Source: Epiperipatus broadwayi
Lineage: Eukaryota > Onychophora > Udeonychophora > Euonychophora > Peripatidae
Direction: 5' to 3'
DNA: 64,000 nucleotides
NCBI GenBank assembly: GCA_028023455.1
Contig: JAQFVV010012396.1
Span: forward strand, 3,939,656-4,003,655
Shown here: one piece after another, positions 49,501 to 60,385 of the stretch
How the letters are laid out: every line of letters begins with the position of its first letter
Position numbering within the stretch: position 1 is the first letter of the stretch
Translations under genes and position numbers: made by a program
The notes under the pieces: model-generated
Database searches by the model: none
What the model saw: only the letters and a program-made list of their open reading frames with translations
Told to the model about the DNA's origin: nothing

Positions 49501-51720
49501 TCATTGTAAGAAGTGATAAATCTTTAGGAAATAATGATAAGATAGTGGCTTGATTGTAGTATTATAAACATGAACCCAAGAGATGAAGTTATGGTAGGAT
49601 GTAATAAGGGATATGAATAGCATTTTTATAATCTTCATGAATATACAGTACAGTTAACAATGCCCTGTGACTAATATATTTATTTTGGACAGTGTTCATT
49701 TTTCTTTAAGTATTGATGTTTTAATAAAGCTGAATTAATAGCTTTGACATCACTGATAGTATTGGAGGGCATTAGACAGAATAGGTTATGCCTCTATTTC
49801 TTATAGATTCACTGTACCATAGTATTTTTCTCTGATATGTGCTATGAGTATACTCTAGTTTTGCTTCCCTTGCCTACTCATCTATTCACTATCAAGATTT
49901 CCAATGTAACTGCATCATACAGTATGGTATATTTCAAAAGAAATAATAGATAATTTAGAGTTTAAGATATGCTATGGTTTGAATAAGATAAGTTCATTTA
50001 CTTGTAAGAAAAAGTATAGTTTGTGCAAATTGGAATTGAAAATCCAATGGATCCAAAAGGAATCATAAAATATGTTTAGATTTTATTTTGGAAATAAAAT
50101 AAACTTTAGGAATAAAATATGTAAAGCAAAGTTGCTTGTGGAATATTAAATAAATTATAAATATTTTATTTCATTTTAAAATAAGTACTGCATATTTTTA
50201 AAATACAATGTTATAAAGTAAAATGATATAAACAATAAGCATAGGTACAGTTTATATTTAATAAATAATAGGGAATATATCAGTAATTACAAGTATATAG
50301 TATTAGAGTAATATTAAATGGGATATGTATTATATTTAATAGTCATTTTGTAGTGAACAATGACATCCACACAATTTAGTAATAAATTATCAGTAGATAT
50401 TTTTTATATGATATCTTTTAACATTGTAAAATGAAATTGTCTAGTGAAAAATATCCATGCTCTCGATTAGTGTTTTTATTTTATTTTTTCGTACTATGTT
50501 TCAATGGATGTTCTTAAAATGAAGCATAGCGAAATAATATTTCAAGATACGATATATTAAAATTAGTATAATAAACTGTAATTTTATCATAAAGGTTGAT
50601 CAAAAAGATAAATAAAATTGTATTGTTTTTTATTATTATTATTTTAAGTCAGAATGAAGACTTAAATAAATTCTAGATTGTTTTAATAACTAAGTAATAA
50701 AAAATGTAGAACGGTGTAAATTGACGATATCCAATGTAAATATTGTAAATAAATTATTTTGTTTTAGTGTTATAATAAACTTTGTTAAAATTTGTTTTTC
50801 AAAAATTTGTGTGTCCTGACTGTTTCATTTTCCCATTACACTGCATGAGATACACAGAGTCACCAAATCAAACATAATATTTTTTTGCACAGCAATAAAT
50901 AAAGAATTATTTTAAAAATTCGAATATTTTCTTGGAATTTATTTACTTAAGTAATCACATTTTACATTATCATATGGTCATAAATTAATTATCATAATTG
51001 TACATCGAATTATATGCTATTAGTTGCCACACATATATTTTCAGATTATCTAATACTACCACATATTTATTACTTTATTATATGAAGATAAAAGATTATA
51101 TTATATTATGGTAATAAAGATTATAGTGAAGAGAAAAGATACATAAAATTAGTTCATCCAATGAAGAATATTATTATTATTTATTATTATTATAGTTAAG
51201 TGTAGTAGAGTATGACATAAAATCCCTTCTCATGTTTTACTACAGTAATTTTATTTAACTTAGAATAGTTTTATGAACCTGAGATTTTATTGAGCTAAAT
51301 TATTATAGATAAAAGATTAAAATTTAATTGTTAGCTTAATCTTAATGACTAGGATTTATTAAAGTCGTAAGAATACTATAAGTTTATTTATTTAAGATAG
51401 TAATAGGGGGGTTAGTGTTCTTATGCCATTGAGGTAGTATCCTGTGGGATATTGGCTCAGTGTAATCTTTTTTGTCATCTGTATTTTCACTTCCAAGTCT
51501 CATGAAATAATAAATATTTATTTATTTATTTTATAAACTGAACCTTTTCATTATTTTGATAGTAGAATGTTTTAATTTAATGCAGAATATTTTATTTATC
51601 AATTATTTGCATTTAAACAAACGTAATCATTAACTGAGCTAACCCATTTTTACTTAATAATATATTGCCAGGAATTGGAGATGCAAATGGCATAGGTTAG
51701 AATATATATATATATATTAT

Positions 51721-51803
<83 letters not shown>

Positions 51804-52480
51804 TCTCATTTAGTTCATATTGTTTTTGATTTTAAATTAATTATATTAATTAAATTCATGTTCAGTCATTTAATTTTATTGATATGTATAAATAAATAAA
51901 TACTTTAATAACTGACAAAAAATTAAAATGATATCTGCAGTAACTAAACTGGCTTCTAATAAGAATATGTGTTTAAACTGTAAGTGATTGAAATTACATG
52001 TAAGAAAGATACTTGCTAATTTTATTTAAGAAGAGTACCTATCTATGGAACCAAATCATGATAATTAGAAAAAATAAATAATAATACTTCTTGTGACAAA
52101 CTATTACTGATGGTGATCAAAAGTCATTTCTTGGGTAAAGTATTTGTCTTTAGACAGTATATTTAAAAATCAACAATATAAAAACAAATATATACCTATT
52201 ATATTATTTTCTTGTAGCAAGCTCATGTTGGTATTTAACTACTTTTTTATAACATTTGCAATTCTACAATCACGATTTCTCTAGTGCTACTTATATAAAT
52301 ACAAAATTATAAAATCGTTCAATATTCTTATGAGTTATTAATTTGACAACTTTTTTAAAAATATTGATTCCTTAAATTATCAACAGCAATAAATCAGAAC
52401 AATATTTTGCACCCTTGTCCAGACAATAGAAGTTTTAGAATTTGCATATTCAAATTAAGATAATCTAAATTAAAAATAAA
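46530..52480. other. Long AT-rich stretch, probably intron
   Basis: No gene could be supported in about 6 kb. A short frame near 48775-48870 vaguely resembles a retroviral-type integrase piece and was not accepted. A (TA)n block lies at 51700-51800 and a G9 run at 47594. On the minus strand this region is downstream of the ADAMTS-type exon, so it is likely its following intron. Confidence 0.5.
51696..51800. repeat. Compound (TA)n array
   Basis: About 100 bp of TA repeats broken by ATTATAT and ATAAATAT interruptions. It could extrude as a cruciform. Confidence 0.92.
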
Positions 52481-52490
52481 ATGAGCTTAC

Positions 52491-52614
52491 CATATTTAAG
52501 ATTGGTTTCGTTGAAGAATCCTATAATCCTTTCACACCCACTACCATTTCCTCCACAGATACCACATTCATCAAATGCTTTAGAAGAATATAATTCTCCA
52601 TCACAACCAACTGC
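52491..52614 (-). CDS. Exon of an ADAMTS / ADAMTS-like gene (cysteine-rich/spacer boundary)
   Basis: A 124-nt exon, minus strand. Acceptor TTTCTTCTAG ends at 52615; donor G/GTAAGC begins at 52490, read on the minus strand. Phase 0 at the start, phase 1 at the end. Its 41 codons give AVGCDGELYSS, then FDECGICGGNGSGC, then IIGFFNETNLKY. ADAMTS and ADAMTS-like proteins read V-G-C-D-x-x-L-x-S ... D-x-C-G-x-C-G-G-x-x-x-x-C followed by a G.FN segment leading into the spacer. The cysteine spacing is the same. These are secreted extracellular-matrix glycoproteins, metalloproteases in the ADAMTS case. The exon alone cannot decide between protease and ADAMTS-like. Neighbouring exons were not found in the window, which implies introns of many kilobases. 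Confidence 0.87.
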
Positions 52615-53750
52615 CTAGAAGAAACAGTAACAGTCAGAAGATGGTATAATGAAAATGAACAATTTTTTTTTATAAAAGCAGTATGTATAATTTTTTGTAT
52701 TAAACTATAAAGGATAACTAAAATCATATTATTAAAATGTAGACACTATATTGTATGGAAAGCAAGCAATGCTAAATAATTATGCCTACATATTAAATTT
52801 TACAAACAGAATTACTCAAGAACAAAGTAGTGGTGGTTACATCAGATACCATTTCATTTTCAAATATACTGCAATTAATTATTTTGATGCATTTCCGGAA
52901 TTCATCATTATTAATTCAATTCTACTTTGGTTAGTTAAAGGGTCATTTAGTAAAATAGATTTATTTATATTTAAATAAGGTAAAATCTATTTCAAATGGG
53001 TTGCCATTTTCAGAGCTAAACAATCATACTTATAGTCATATATTTTAATCTCTCTCTATTACAATAATATTCTCTCCTGTTAGGCATTGCCATTTTTAAA
53101 TAAACATCAGACATACACAGAATAATAATCACACATATATAAATATTTTTTAATTAAATGGATGTATAATGTGTGGATAAGATGCACACATATATACAAA
53201 CAGTAATTAATGATAATAAGATATGAAATAAACTGAAGATATTAATATCATGATATTACAAACATTACAAGCATATTACAATAATAATCATGACAAAGTT
53301 TGAATAGACACATTTAACAGATAAGTATTCATACTCCTATTAATAAAAGAATGTTTTAATATCTCCTTTTGTAATGATCATTAATTTATTTTAAATTGTT
53401 ACTTCATTAATTAAGGAATTTTGAAATATGTATTCAATGTGTTCTATCCGATACATAGTATAACAAAAATAGTAATACATTAATATATTGGAAATACAAA
53501 TGAAAAAGAAAACGTTCTCATTATAAATATTTGCTCAAATTCTTCTTGTATGATGAGAGAAAGACGTCTACAATTTTCTCAGATATTTAGAAGGAAGACA
53601 TTTTTGTATTAATCACTATTCAAATATGTAAATAGACTTGTTATATATGCTTAGAATATTATATTTACAATGAAGTTGGTATACTGGCTATATTTTGTTG
53701 ATAAACTTTGATTATAATATAATATTTATTGTATATTTTATTGCAAATGT
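52615..53750. other. AT-rich stretch, probably intron upstream of the exon
   Basis: No second exon recognised. The 75-codon plus frame at 52751-52978 has no motif. Confidence 0.5.
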
Positions 53751-54330
53751 ACATACTTTTCAACAAAAACACATACAAAAGAAAACCCAAAAAATAATCA
53801 GAATTTTATAATAAAAAGTATTTATTTATTTTTAAGTGTTATAAATTTAATCTCTTTCAATTTATTATCTATTTGATGCAATACACCAGTCTAAAAGTGT
53901 TTTTCATTTTTCAAAGTAGTCTGAAAACACTTGCAAGGTGATGACTTTTAATTCCTCTGTCATTTTTCCCCACCTATTCTAAATCCACAAAAAAGAGACA
54001 TTGTTTCATTAGAGAGATTTTAAAAAAATCACTCAAAGTGAGTTCAGGTGAATACGTGTGATAGATAAGCAGGATTGTGCTGAATTTAATTAAAAAGTGT
54101 TTCACACTAAAGGCTTTGAGAGATGACACTTTGTTGGGATGGAACACATCATGTAAATGCTTCTGAACTTACAGATAAAACACCTGTTCATTACAAACAA
54201 ATCTGAGAGAAAAATGCTGTTTTTGGAGTTCATTTGTCAAGATTTTTAGGGACATAGTGAATTTAACATTTCAATAAAATCACTCATAAACCTGTGTTTT
54301 TATTATATCAGTTTGTTTATAATCTGTTTC
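53751..54330 (-). pseudogene. mariner (Tc1/mariner) transposase C-terminal relic
   Basis: On the minus strand, AFSVKHFLIKFS (near 54115-54080) leads into HTYSPELTLSDFF (54060-54017), which matches the PPYSPDLAPCDFFLFP block that includes the third catalytic Asp. After a damaged stretch, MTEELKVITLQVFSDYFEK (53963-53907) is followed by a stop in place of Trp, then KTLLDWCIASN, matching VT.ELKA.P..AF...F..WK.R.D.CIASNG. Only the C-terminal third is recognisable; frameshifts and stops present. Cut-and-paste transposase remnant, inactive. Confidence 0.85.
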
Positions 54331-56409
54331 AAGCATTACAACTGTTTATCTTGTTTTTTCTGTAAATGAAAACAGAATTTGACATTATTTGAACTTTTCA
54401 GCCATTATAAAAAAATCGATAAATAAATAAAATACACTTTACAAAAAATGTGTTATGTAGCCCCATGATTTCTTACAGTGATGTCATTTGGTAGATTAAT
54501 ACAGAAGAGTTCCTGCAAGAACTATGTAACAGAAGAAATATATACCACAACAGGTGTATAAAATAGAAAATGATTTTAGTTATTTTTGTGTCACCCCTCA
54601 TATGTAATATGAATGCTCTTTTGTATGTACAGTATGCATGTATAAATTATGATCGTAGTATAAACAAATTTTTTTTTACAAATAATAATAATATAGTTAT
54701 TAATAAGAAATTAAGGAGATATATATGTTTTACTAAATGTGTGTTCACTCATCCATTCACTGGAAAAATAAGAATTATAAAAAAAATCAATAGTGAAATA
54801 CATTCTGGGTGATATTTAATTTTTAGTAACATTTTTCTCTTATAGAAAAGTAATAGTAGTTTTGTTATCAAAAAAAACTACAATATTTCTAATTGTTTTG
54901 ATGTTTTAAATTCAGTATCAATCTAAAGTATGTTGTTAAATTTTCTAAAAGTTTTAGAACTATAATTAGAAAATATTTAATTGTCAAAAATAATGTATGT
55001 CAAAATCAGAAAGGGTAATAAAGAAATGTTCAAATATATTGGCATTTAACAAAAGCCAAAGCAATTTTATTAATAAATATGATCATGTAAGGCATCCTGA
55101 GATGGGAAATGATTGCTGGGTGTATTATAAAATTTATTTACAATTTTTTTAACATGAACACATACACTGCTCATAAATGCAAAAATACCTCCCTGAAAAT
55201 TGTAACTTAAATGTATTAAATTTATGATTTTTAATGTGTTTTTTTTTGTTTGTTTTTTTATAGTTTTATTTATTTGTTTAAATTTTTTATGAACTTGTAT
55301 ATACATGATACAGCATAATTCACAGCTTATTCTAAATAATTAATATTCATACAAGTAAATTAATTTGGAATTTTATGTACACACTTGTATAGTTATATCA
55401 TTGAATTAGTCTTGTAGCATATTTATAGAGCTGATTTGGGAGGGGATGGAAATTTAAATATCTGAAATTAATTGTGTATGGTGGAAAGATTGTTAAAACA
55501 CATTGGAAAATTTACTGCTTGAATTATAATTAGATTGTTCTATAGATCATTTATATATGGTAAATCTTTCTAGCTACATTTTAGACAGGAAATTTAGAGG
55601 GTAGGTTTATAGCTTAAGATAACATATTTTAATAGTCTATTATTTCAGGGTTTATTCTCTTAAAATTTTTACAGCATGAAATCATTTTACCTTCAAGAAA
55701 TATTTGACATGAGAGCAATGACCTGCATATTTCTAACAGTCTTTCAAAATACTAAAAGAGTGTCAAGGTGAGCTATTATTGCTTGGATTAAATAATGTAT
55801 TAAACTGTATTAAAATTAAAATCAATTAATAATGAGCTTCCAATCTTATGTTTTCTTAGACTTGAAATACTTTTGACTGTAAAATTCTATTTTACTATTA
55901 ACTTCAACTCAATTAATCAACGAATAAACTGAGTGAATCTAAACTACCTCAAAACTGTTTTTCCTTTTATAAAAGAGCTACCTATTGATAAAAAATAAGC
56001 TTTTTAAAAGCTTAAAAGTCATTCTTTTCAGCTGCCTGAGTGTTATTATGCAAGATTGTTTACTATATGATTTATTTTATTTTCTTGTTCATCTATCTTA
56101 CAAAATATTTTTCATTCAGCTTTAATTTTCCAAAATATAATTTTTTAATAATTATGTGTACAGTTCATATTTAGTAATAATTATTATATTTTCTTACAAA
56201 TAAAGCAATTTATCATTAAGTACTTTTTTATTTTCAAAATTATTCCATCATTTTCTAATTTATATATTTACGAAATATATCATTAATTAAACCAAACTTT
56301 ACATTATATAGTAAATCATTTTTATCTACAAACACTAATTTCTTTTCTACAAGTATAATGGAATTTTAAATATATGGTTAAATTATCTTTATGAATGCTT
56401 ATTACAAAC

Positions 56410-56445
<36 letters not shown>

Positions 56446-56932
56446 GGTGGGTGGGTGTTGTGTTTACTATGCTTTGCATATAGCAATAAATAGTAATAAC
56501 AGCATATTTGTTCTACAAATGTCTTGAAATGATAATAAATACAATGTTATAAACTTCAGATTTGAATGTAATTTAAATTGTTTGTGAATGTATTGATTCT
56601 AATAAAAAGTATGTCAATTTTGTTAAAAGTAAAATTCAACAAAGTAGAAATCAATTTCAGATCACTTTATCACTGCATATACCATATACATGGGTGCAGG
56701 TATAATGATATAGCTTATAGACAAATTGGTTTGAAACATAGCTGTGTATTGGTTCCTAAAATCATATATACAAAATACATTTTATATAATTTATTTAGCA
56801 AATATTTTATTTCTCTAACTGCTTTTAGATGTGACATAACATTACTAATACCTAGTTGTGTCTATTTTTAATCTTACTAATTTGTTTTAGCTAACATTTT
56901 TACTGATAGAATTGTGATTCCTTTGTCAATAG

Positions 56933-56974
<42 letters not shown>

Positions 56975-57001
56975 TAATATAATATTTTAATGGATATTTA
57001 G
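54331..57001. other. AT-rich stretch without supported genes
   Basis: Frames at 54570-54812, 55070-55306 (minus) and 56578-56871 show no motifs. Simple repeats lie at 56410-56456 (TA, GT, then GGGT runs) and 56939-56972 (TA). Confidence 0.5.
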
Positions 57002-57239
57002 ATGTAAACGTTTAATGTGTGGAGTTATCCATTTATAATTACTTAATTAGAAAGCACTTTATTTAAAACAATAGCCAAAAAATATGTCTGCTCCAAGCTA
57101 AGAATAAAAACAAAATCAGCCTAACAGTTTTACTTATACTTTTAGCCTGGGAAGTTGACTTTCTTTGGGTATTTTTCTAAGTAAAGTATTTTTAATTAAG
57201 TAATTATAAATTAATAACTCCACACATTAAATATTTACA
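57002..57239. mobile_element. Nearly complete fold-back element (238 bp)
   Basis: The left half from ATGTAAACGTTTAATGTGTG (57002) is the inverted copy of the right half, whose other strand starts ATGTAAATATTTAATGTGTG (57239). Identity is high over the outer 50 bp (GGAGTTAT, TTTATAATTACTTAATTA) and decays toward the centre. The two arms meet with almost no loop. No coding sequence. It directly abuts the inverted hammerhead units. Confidence 0.85.
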
Positions 57240-57242
57240 TAT

Positions 57243-57478
57243 ATATATAGGGGATTTGAACAGAGATTTTCAAGCCCCTTTGAACTATCCACGCTATCTT
57301 ATATTACTGATACACATGACCACACACATGTAGAAAAGATAAATAATCACCAATATATGTATTTCATGCTAAACCAGCATCTATCAGTTGGTCTAGATTA
57401 GCATCTACCATATATATATATATATATATATATAATCAGTGCTCAGTTTATATTAAGATAGAAAATCTTTATACTTTA
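57243..57478 (-). mobile_element. Hammerhead/tRNA-like repeat unit, minus orientation
   Basis: Inverted copy of 57723-57950 over about 230 bp, roughly 80-85 percent alike. In minus orientation, order and content are: AAAGTATAAAGATTTTCTAT, a (TA)n run, a hammerhead motif (57392 to 57349), a CATGTGTGTGGTCATGTGTA block, a tRNA-like segment with an A-box-like GTGGATAGTT and B-box GTTCAAATCC (57261-57252), then (TA)n. No protein coding. Likely a SINE- or retrozyme-like retroposon. Confidence 0.75.
57349..57392 (-). ncRNA. Hammerhead ribozyme motif, left unit
   Basis: 44 nt. Minus-strand order: helix I strand ACCAA, core CTGATAG (consensus CTGATGA, two changes), helix II ATGCTG-GTT-TAGCAT, GAAA, helix III TA-CA-TA, T then A (cleavage triplet ATA), helix I strand TTGGT. 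All helices pair. Helix II has an A-U pair where the right unit has G-C. Type I hammerhead with minimal helix III. The core change of G8/A9 would probably abolish cleavage. Confidence 0.7.
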
Positions 57479-57722
57479 GTTTCAGGCATATGAAAAATGT
57501 CTGTATTTCAAATCGTATGCATTAAGCCTGCATCCTGCCATCCATCTTCTATGTGTTTAAATAGATAAGGTCCTATACTTGAGGAGTCAGAGTGACTTGA
57601 GGTCAACAAAGGCATGACAATAATATTGACATCAACATGGAATTTAGGTTTTACATCATCAGATTTTTAATAGAATGAATGGCTGAAGAGCTGGAAGTTG
57701 GAGTAGATTGAAGCCTTTCCAT
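57479..57722. other. Spacer between the inverted hammerhead units
   Basis: 244 bp, less AT-rich than its surroundings, with no frame or structure recognised. Its first ~40 bp (TTCAGGCATATGAAAAATGT...) resembles the sequence just outside the right unit (57959 onward, TTCCAGATATATGAAGAATG), so this flank was probably part of the repeat. Confidence 0.5.
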
Positions 57723-57950
57723 TAAAGTATGAAGATTTGCTATCTTAATATAAACTGAGCACTGATTATATATATATGCATGGAAGATGATAATCTTGAC
57801 CAACTGATGAGTGCTGGTTCAGCACAAAATATGTATATTGGTGATTATTTATTTTTTCTACATGTGTGTGGTCATGTGTATCATTAGTATGAGACAGTGT
57901 GGATAGTTGAAGAGTGCTTGAAAGTCTGTGTTCAAATCCCCTATATTTAC
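57723..57950 (+). mobile_element. Hammerhead/tRNA-like repeat unit, plus orientation
   Basis: Same unit as 57243-57478 in the opposite orientation. Plus order: AAAGTATGAAGATTTGC, TATATATAT, hammerhead (57799-57842), CATGTGTGTGGTCATGTGTA, tRNA-like segment (A-box-like GTGGATAGTTGAAGAG at 57899-57914, B-box TGTTCAAATCC at 57929-57939). The unit probably continues to about 57995 with AAGTTCCAGATATATGAAG and CAAATCCCACATATATATG. A 76-codon minus frame across it is not a gene. Confidence 0.75.
57799..57842 (+). ncRNA. Hammerhead ribozyme motif, right unit
   Basis: 44 nt. Helix I strand ACCAA (57799-57803), core CTGATGA (57804-57810) intact, helix II GTGCTG-GTT-CAGCAC (57811-57825) perfect six pairs, then AAAA where GAAA is required (57826-57829), helix III TA-TG-TA (57830-57835), T57836 and A57837 as the UH of cleavage triplet AUA, helix I strand TTGGT (57838-57842). 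Matches the type I minimal-helix-III hammerheads known from animal retroelements, except for one invariant base (G12 to A). Confidence 0.75.
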
Positions 57951-57995
57951 AATTAAGTTCCAGATATATGAAGAATGCATGTTTTTCAAATCCCA

Positions 57996-60010
57996 CATAT
58001 ATATGTGTATATATATTAGAGAGTTATAAGCTAAAATTACTTTAATTAGTTCATTACAAAATAAAAGTGTCTCTTATATTTCTCAATAAGTCTCTAGACT
58101 TTACTATTATATTTCTTATAACTAACATTATCCTTTAGCTAAAAATAATTAGTCCATTACCAATCAATAATTGAAGCACTTAATTGAAATTTTACCTTGC
58201 CCCAAATTTTCAAGTTTTATCCAGCTTCAAACTCAGGGCTATAGACCTGGGTAGATGGAAGTGTTAAACACAATAACATTGGGTCATTTTATATAATAAA
58301 TGTAATCAAGATTTAAATCTTCCCTCTGTATTTTATTAATTAGGCAAACAAGGAGACTATCTGGCAAAGATTACAACTTTTATATTTGAATCCTAACTAT
58401 TTAGATTCAAGTAGAAACAGTTACTAACAGTTACTAACAGAAATATTTTGAGAGCTTGTAAGCACACATGGCAATATGTTATATTTTACTTGCTTATTTC
58501 TAATTTTAAAAAGCAGCTATATATAATGTAAATATCCCGACTATACACAACATAAAATGGTAGACTGGGAGAGAGACAGAGTCATGTGACAATTTTCTGG
58601 TGTATATATGAATGAAATAAAAACCTTAATACAATTGCTTTGCGATTTGAGTAATTGTCTAATCTTCATCCAGAGCAGGCTATTCATTTTAATTATGAAA
58701 CTAACTTGTAATTTTTTTAAAGAAAAAATAAACATTTTTATTTTTCACATCAATTATAGTTTCCACTAATTCTTTGGCATCATTGATTTCTCATTCTTTT
58801 AGATTAATATTTTTTCAATAATAAAACGGAAAACTTAATGTCAATAGCATATACGAGTTATAAAAGCTTGAGAAAAATTACTACTCAAAGAAAATTTAAA
58901 TAATTGTTAAATATTGTGCTGACAAAAGAATACTGATTCATAATTATATTTTTAAATATTTCATTAAATAAAGCTGTTTCTTATCATTTTACTCTTTTTT
59001 ATATATATTTTTTTGTCTTAGTGAAAATTCTTTTTTTTTTTTCAGACATAAAAGCGTTTTTCTAATCTTTGATTAAATCATCCATTATTCTATTTTATCC
59101 ATTTCATCATCCTATTTATTTCCAAAATATTTCAAGTCTCACTAATAATATATTTGATTTCCTTCTTTTCCATACAGATAATAAATAACTCTTTTATTAA
59201 TATGTGTTATTCTATGTGAAATTGTTATAACAAATTGCAAACACTTTTTTAATTATACATTTATTACTTAAAAGTATTGAGACACTGCTGTTTCTTCTAA
59301 ATTTGTAACAGTTACAATTAATCATATCTCTAAGACATATTTTAATATTACCAATAATCATTGAAGAAAATAAAGAAGGGAAAGAGGAAGAAGAAGAAAA
59401 AGAAAAAAAGATGATAATGATAAGCATAAATAATTTTGACTCTTTTAAGAAACATCTGTGAGAAATCACAAAATTCATTGATACAATCTAGGATAATATA
59501 CTCTACCAATGTTTTGACATCACAGAAATTATTGTTTATACAAATATTGCATTGACAAAATTCAAAAACCTTTTGATTGTTTATTTTACCAATGCTATGA
59601 TGGGAAAACATATATGTCAGTAACATATGTATTAAAATATTTTACGTGATATTTGTCTCAAAGGAAAAAAAAATAAAATATGCAAATATAAATAAATTAC
59701 TTATTTTTTAGGAATTGAAATTGTTTTGAAAAATATTGCAATATTAGCCAATCATTTTTCTCAGTGCTACATTGAAATTCAACATCTTCAAAACTGCAAA
59801 AGAACAAGTAAAATTGTAATTCAAGGTCAAAGTTCATATACATATAAAATTATATCACAAATGCAGTAAAGGTTTTATTTATTTATATGAATTGATCATT
59901 TCCCATTTAAAACAATTTTTTAACACTACAATAATATAATAATGTGGTACAATACATATTTTATTGTTAAAGCTTCTATTGATTCTATAAATGTAAAGAA
60001 TTTGGCTTAA
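57996..60010. other. AT-rich non-coding stretch
   Basis: No gene. Contains a short CAGTTACTAA tandem (58429-58450) and a purine-rich run (59364-59410) whose minus-strand reading makes spurious Phe/Ser-rich frames. Confidence 0.5.
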
Positions 60011-60385
60011 ATAAATGTTGTAAACTATGAGAAATAAGACTATCTTTGAGAGTGGAGAAAAATATGACATGATGAAAATGTCATTACAATTACTAAAAGA
60101 AATTAAAGAATTAGACCAAAAATTTTCTCAGAATTGGACGTTCAACCAGACCTGGGCTCTAATAAACCTAAATCAAAATGTAGTACCGATGATGAAAAGC
60201 ATATAAAGTCTTAATGTAATTGATATGAAATTAATTGTTTTTTTGTTTATATATATACAAGCATAACCTCTGATTTTGTTGACTGGTCTCCTTTGAGATC
60301 GATATGTAATTGTCCTTCCTTTTGTAAATGATTCTTATAGTTTGTGAATAAAATTTCCTTTTGAAAGATAAATGTTGTAAACTAT
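60011..60385 (+). mobile_element. Small retrocopy with perfect 18-bp target-site duplication
   Basis: ATAAATGTTGTAAACTAT stands at 60011-60028 and 60368-60385, flanking a 339-bp insert. The insert ends 15 nt after AATAAA (60347-60352), the spacing of a polyadenylation site, and has no A tail. Its first half shows coding character in two frames: an ESGEKYDMMKMSLQLL-like helical stretch, then after a frameshift a Ser/Lys/Asp-rich tail (60130-60214) ending IKS and a stop. This looks like the 3' end of an mRNA (C-terminus, stop, 3' UTR, signal) reinserted by LINE machinery. The parent is not recognised; it could be a LINE 3' end rather than a host gene. Confidence 0.65.

Noticed and set aside
47508-50840. 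TGTAACATTATGG and ...CCCATTACA considered as outer ends of an LTR element
   Set aside because: No second copy of either putative LTR found, no primer-binding site and no coherent pol frame.
59212-59626. 88- and 92-codon Phe/Ser-rich minus frames
   Set aside because: Driven by a purine-rich low-complexity run on the plus strand.
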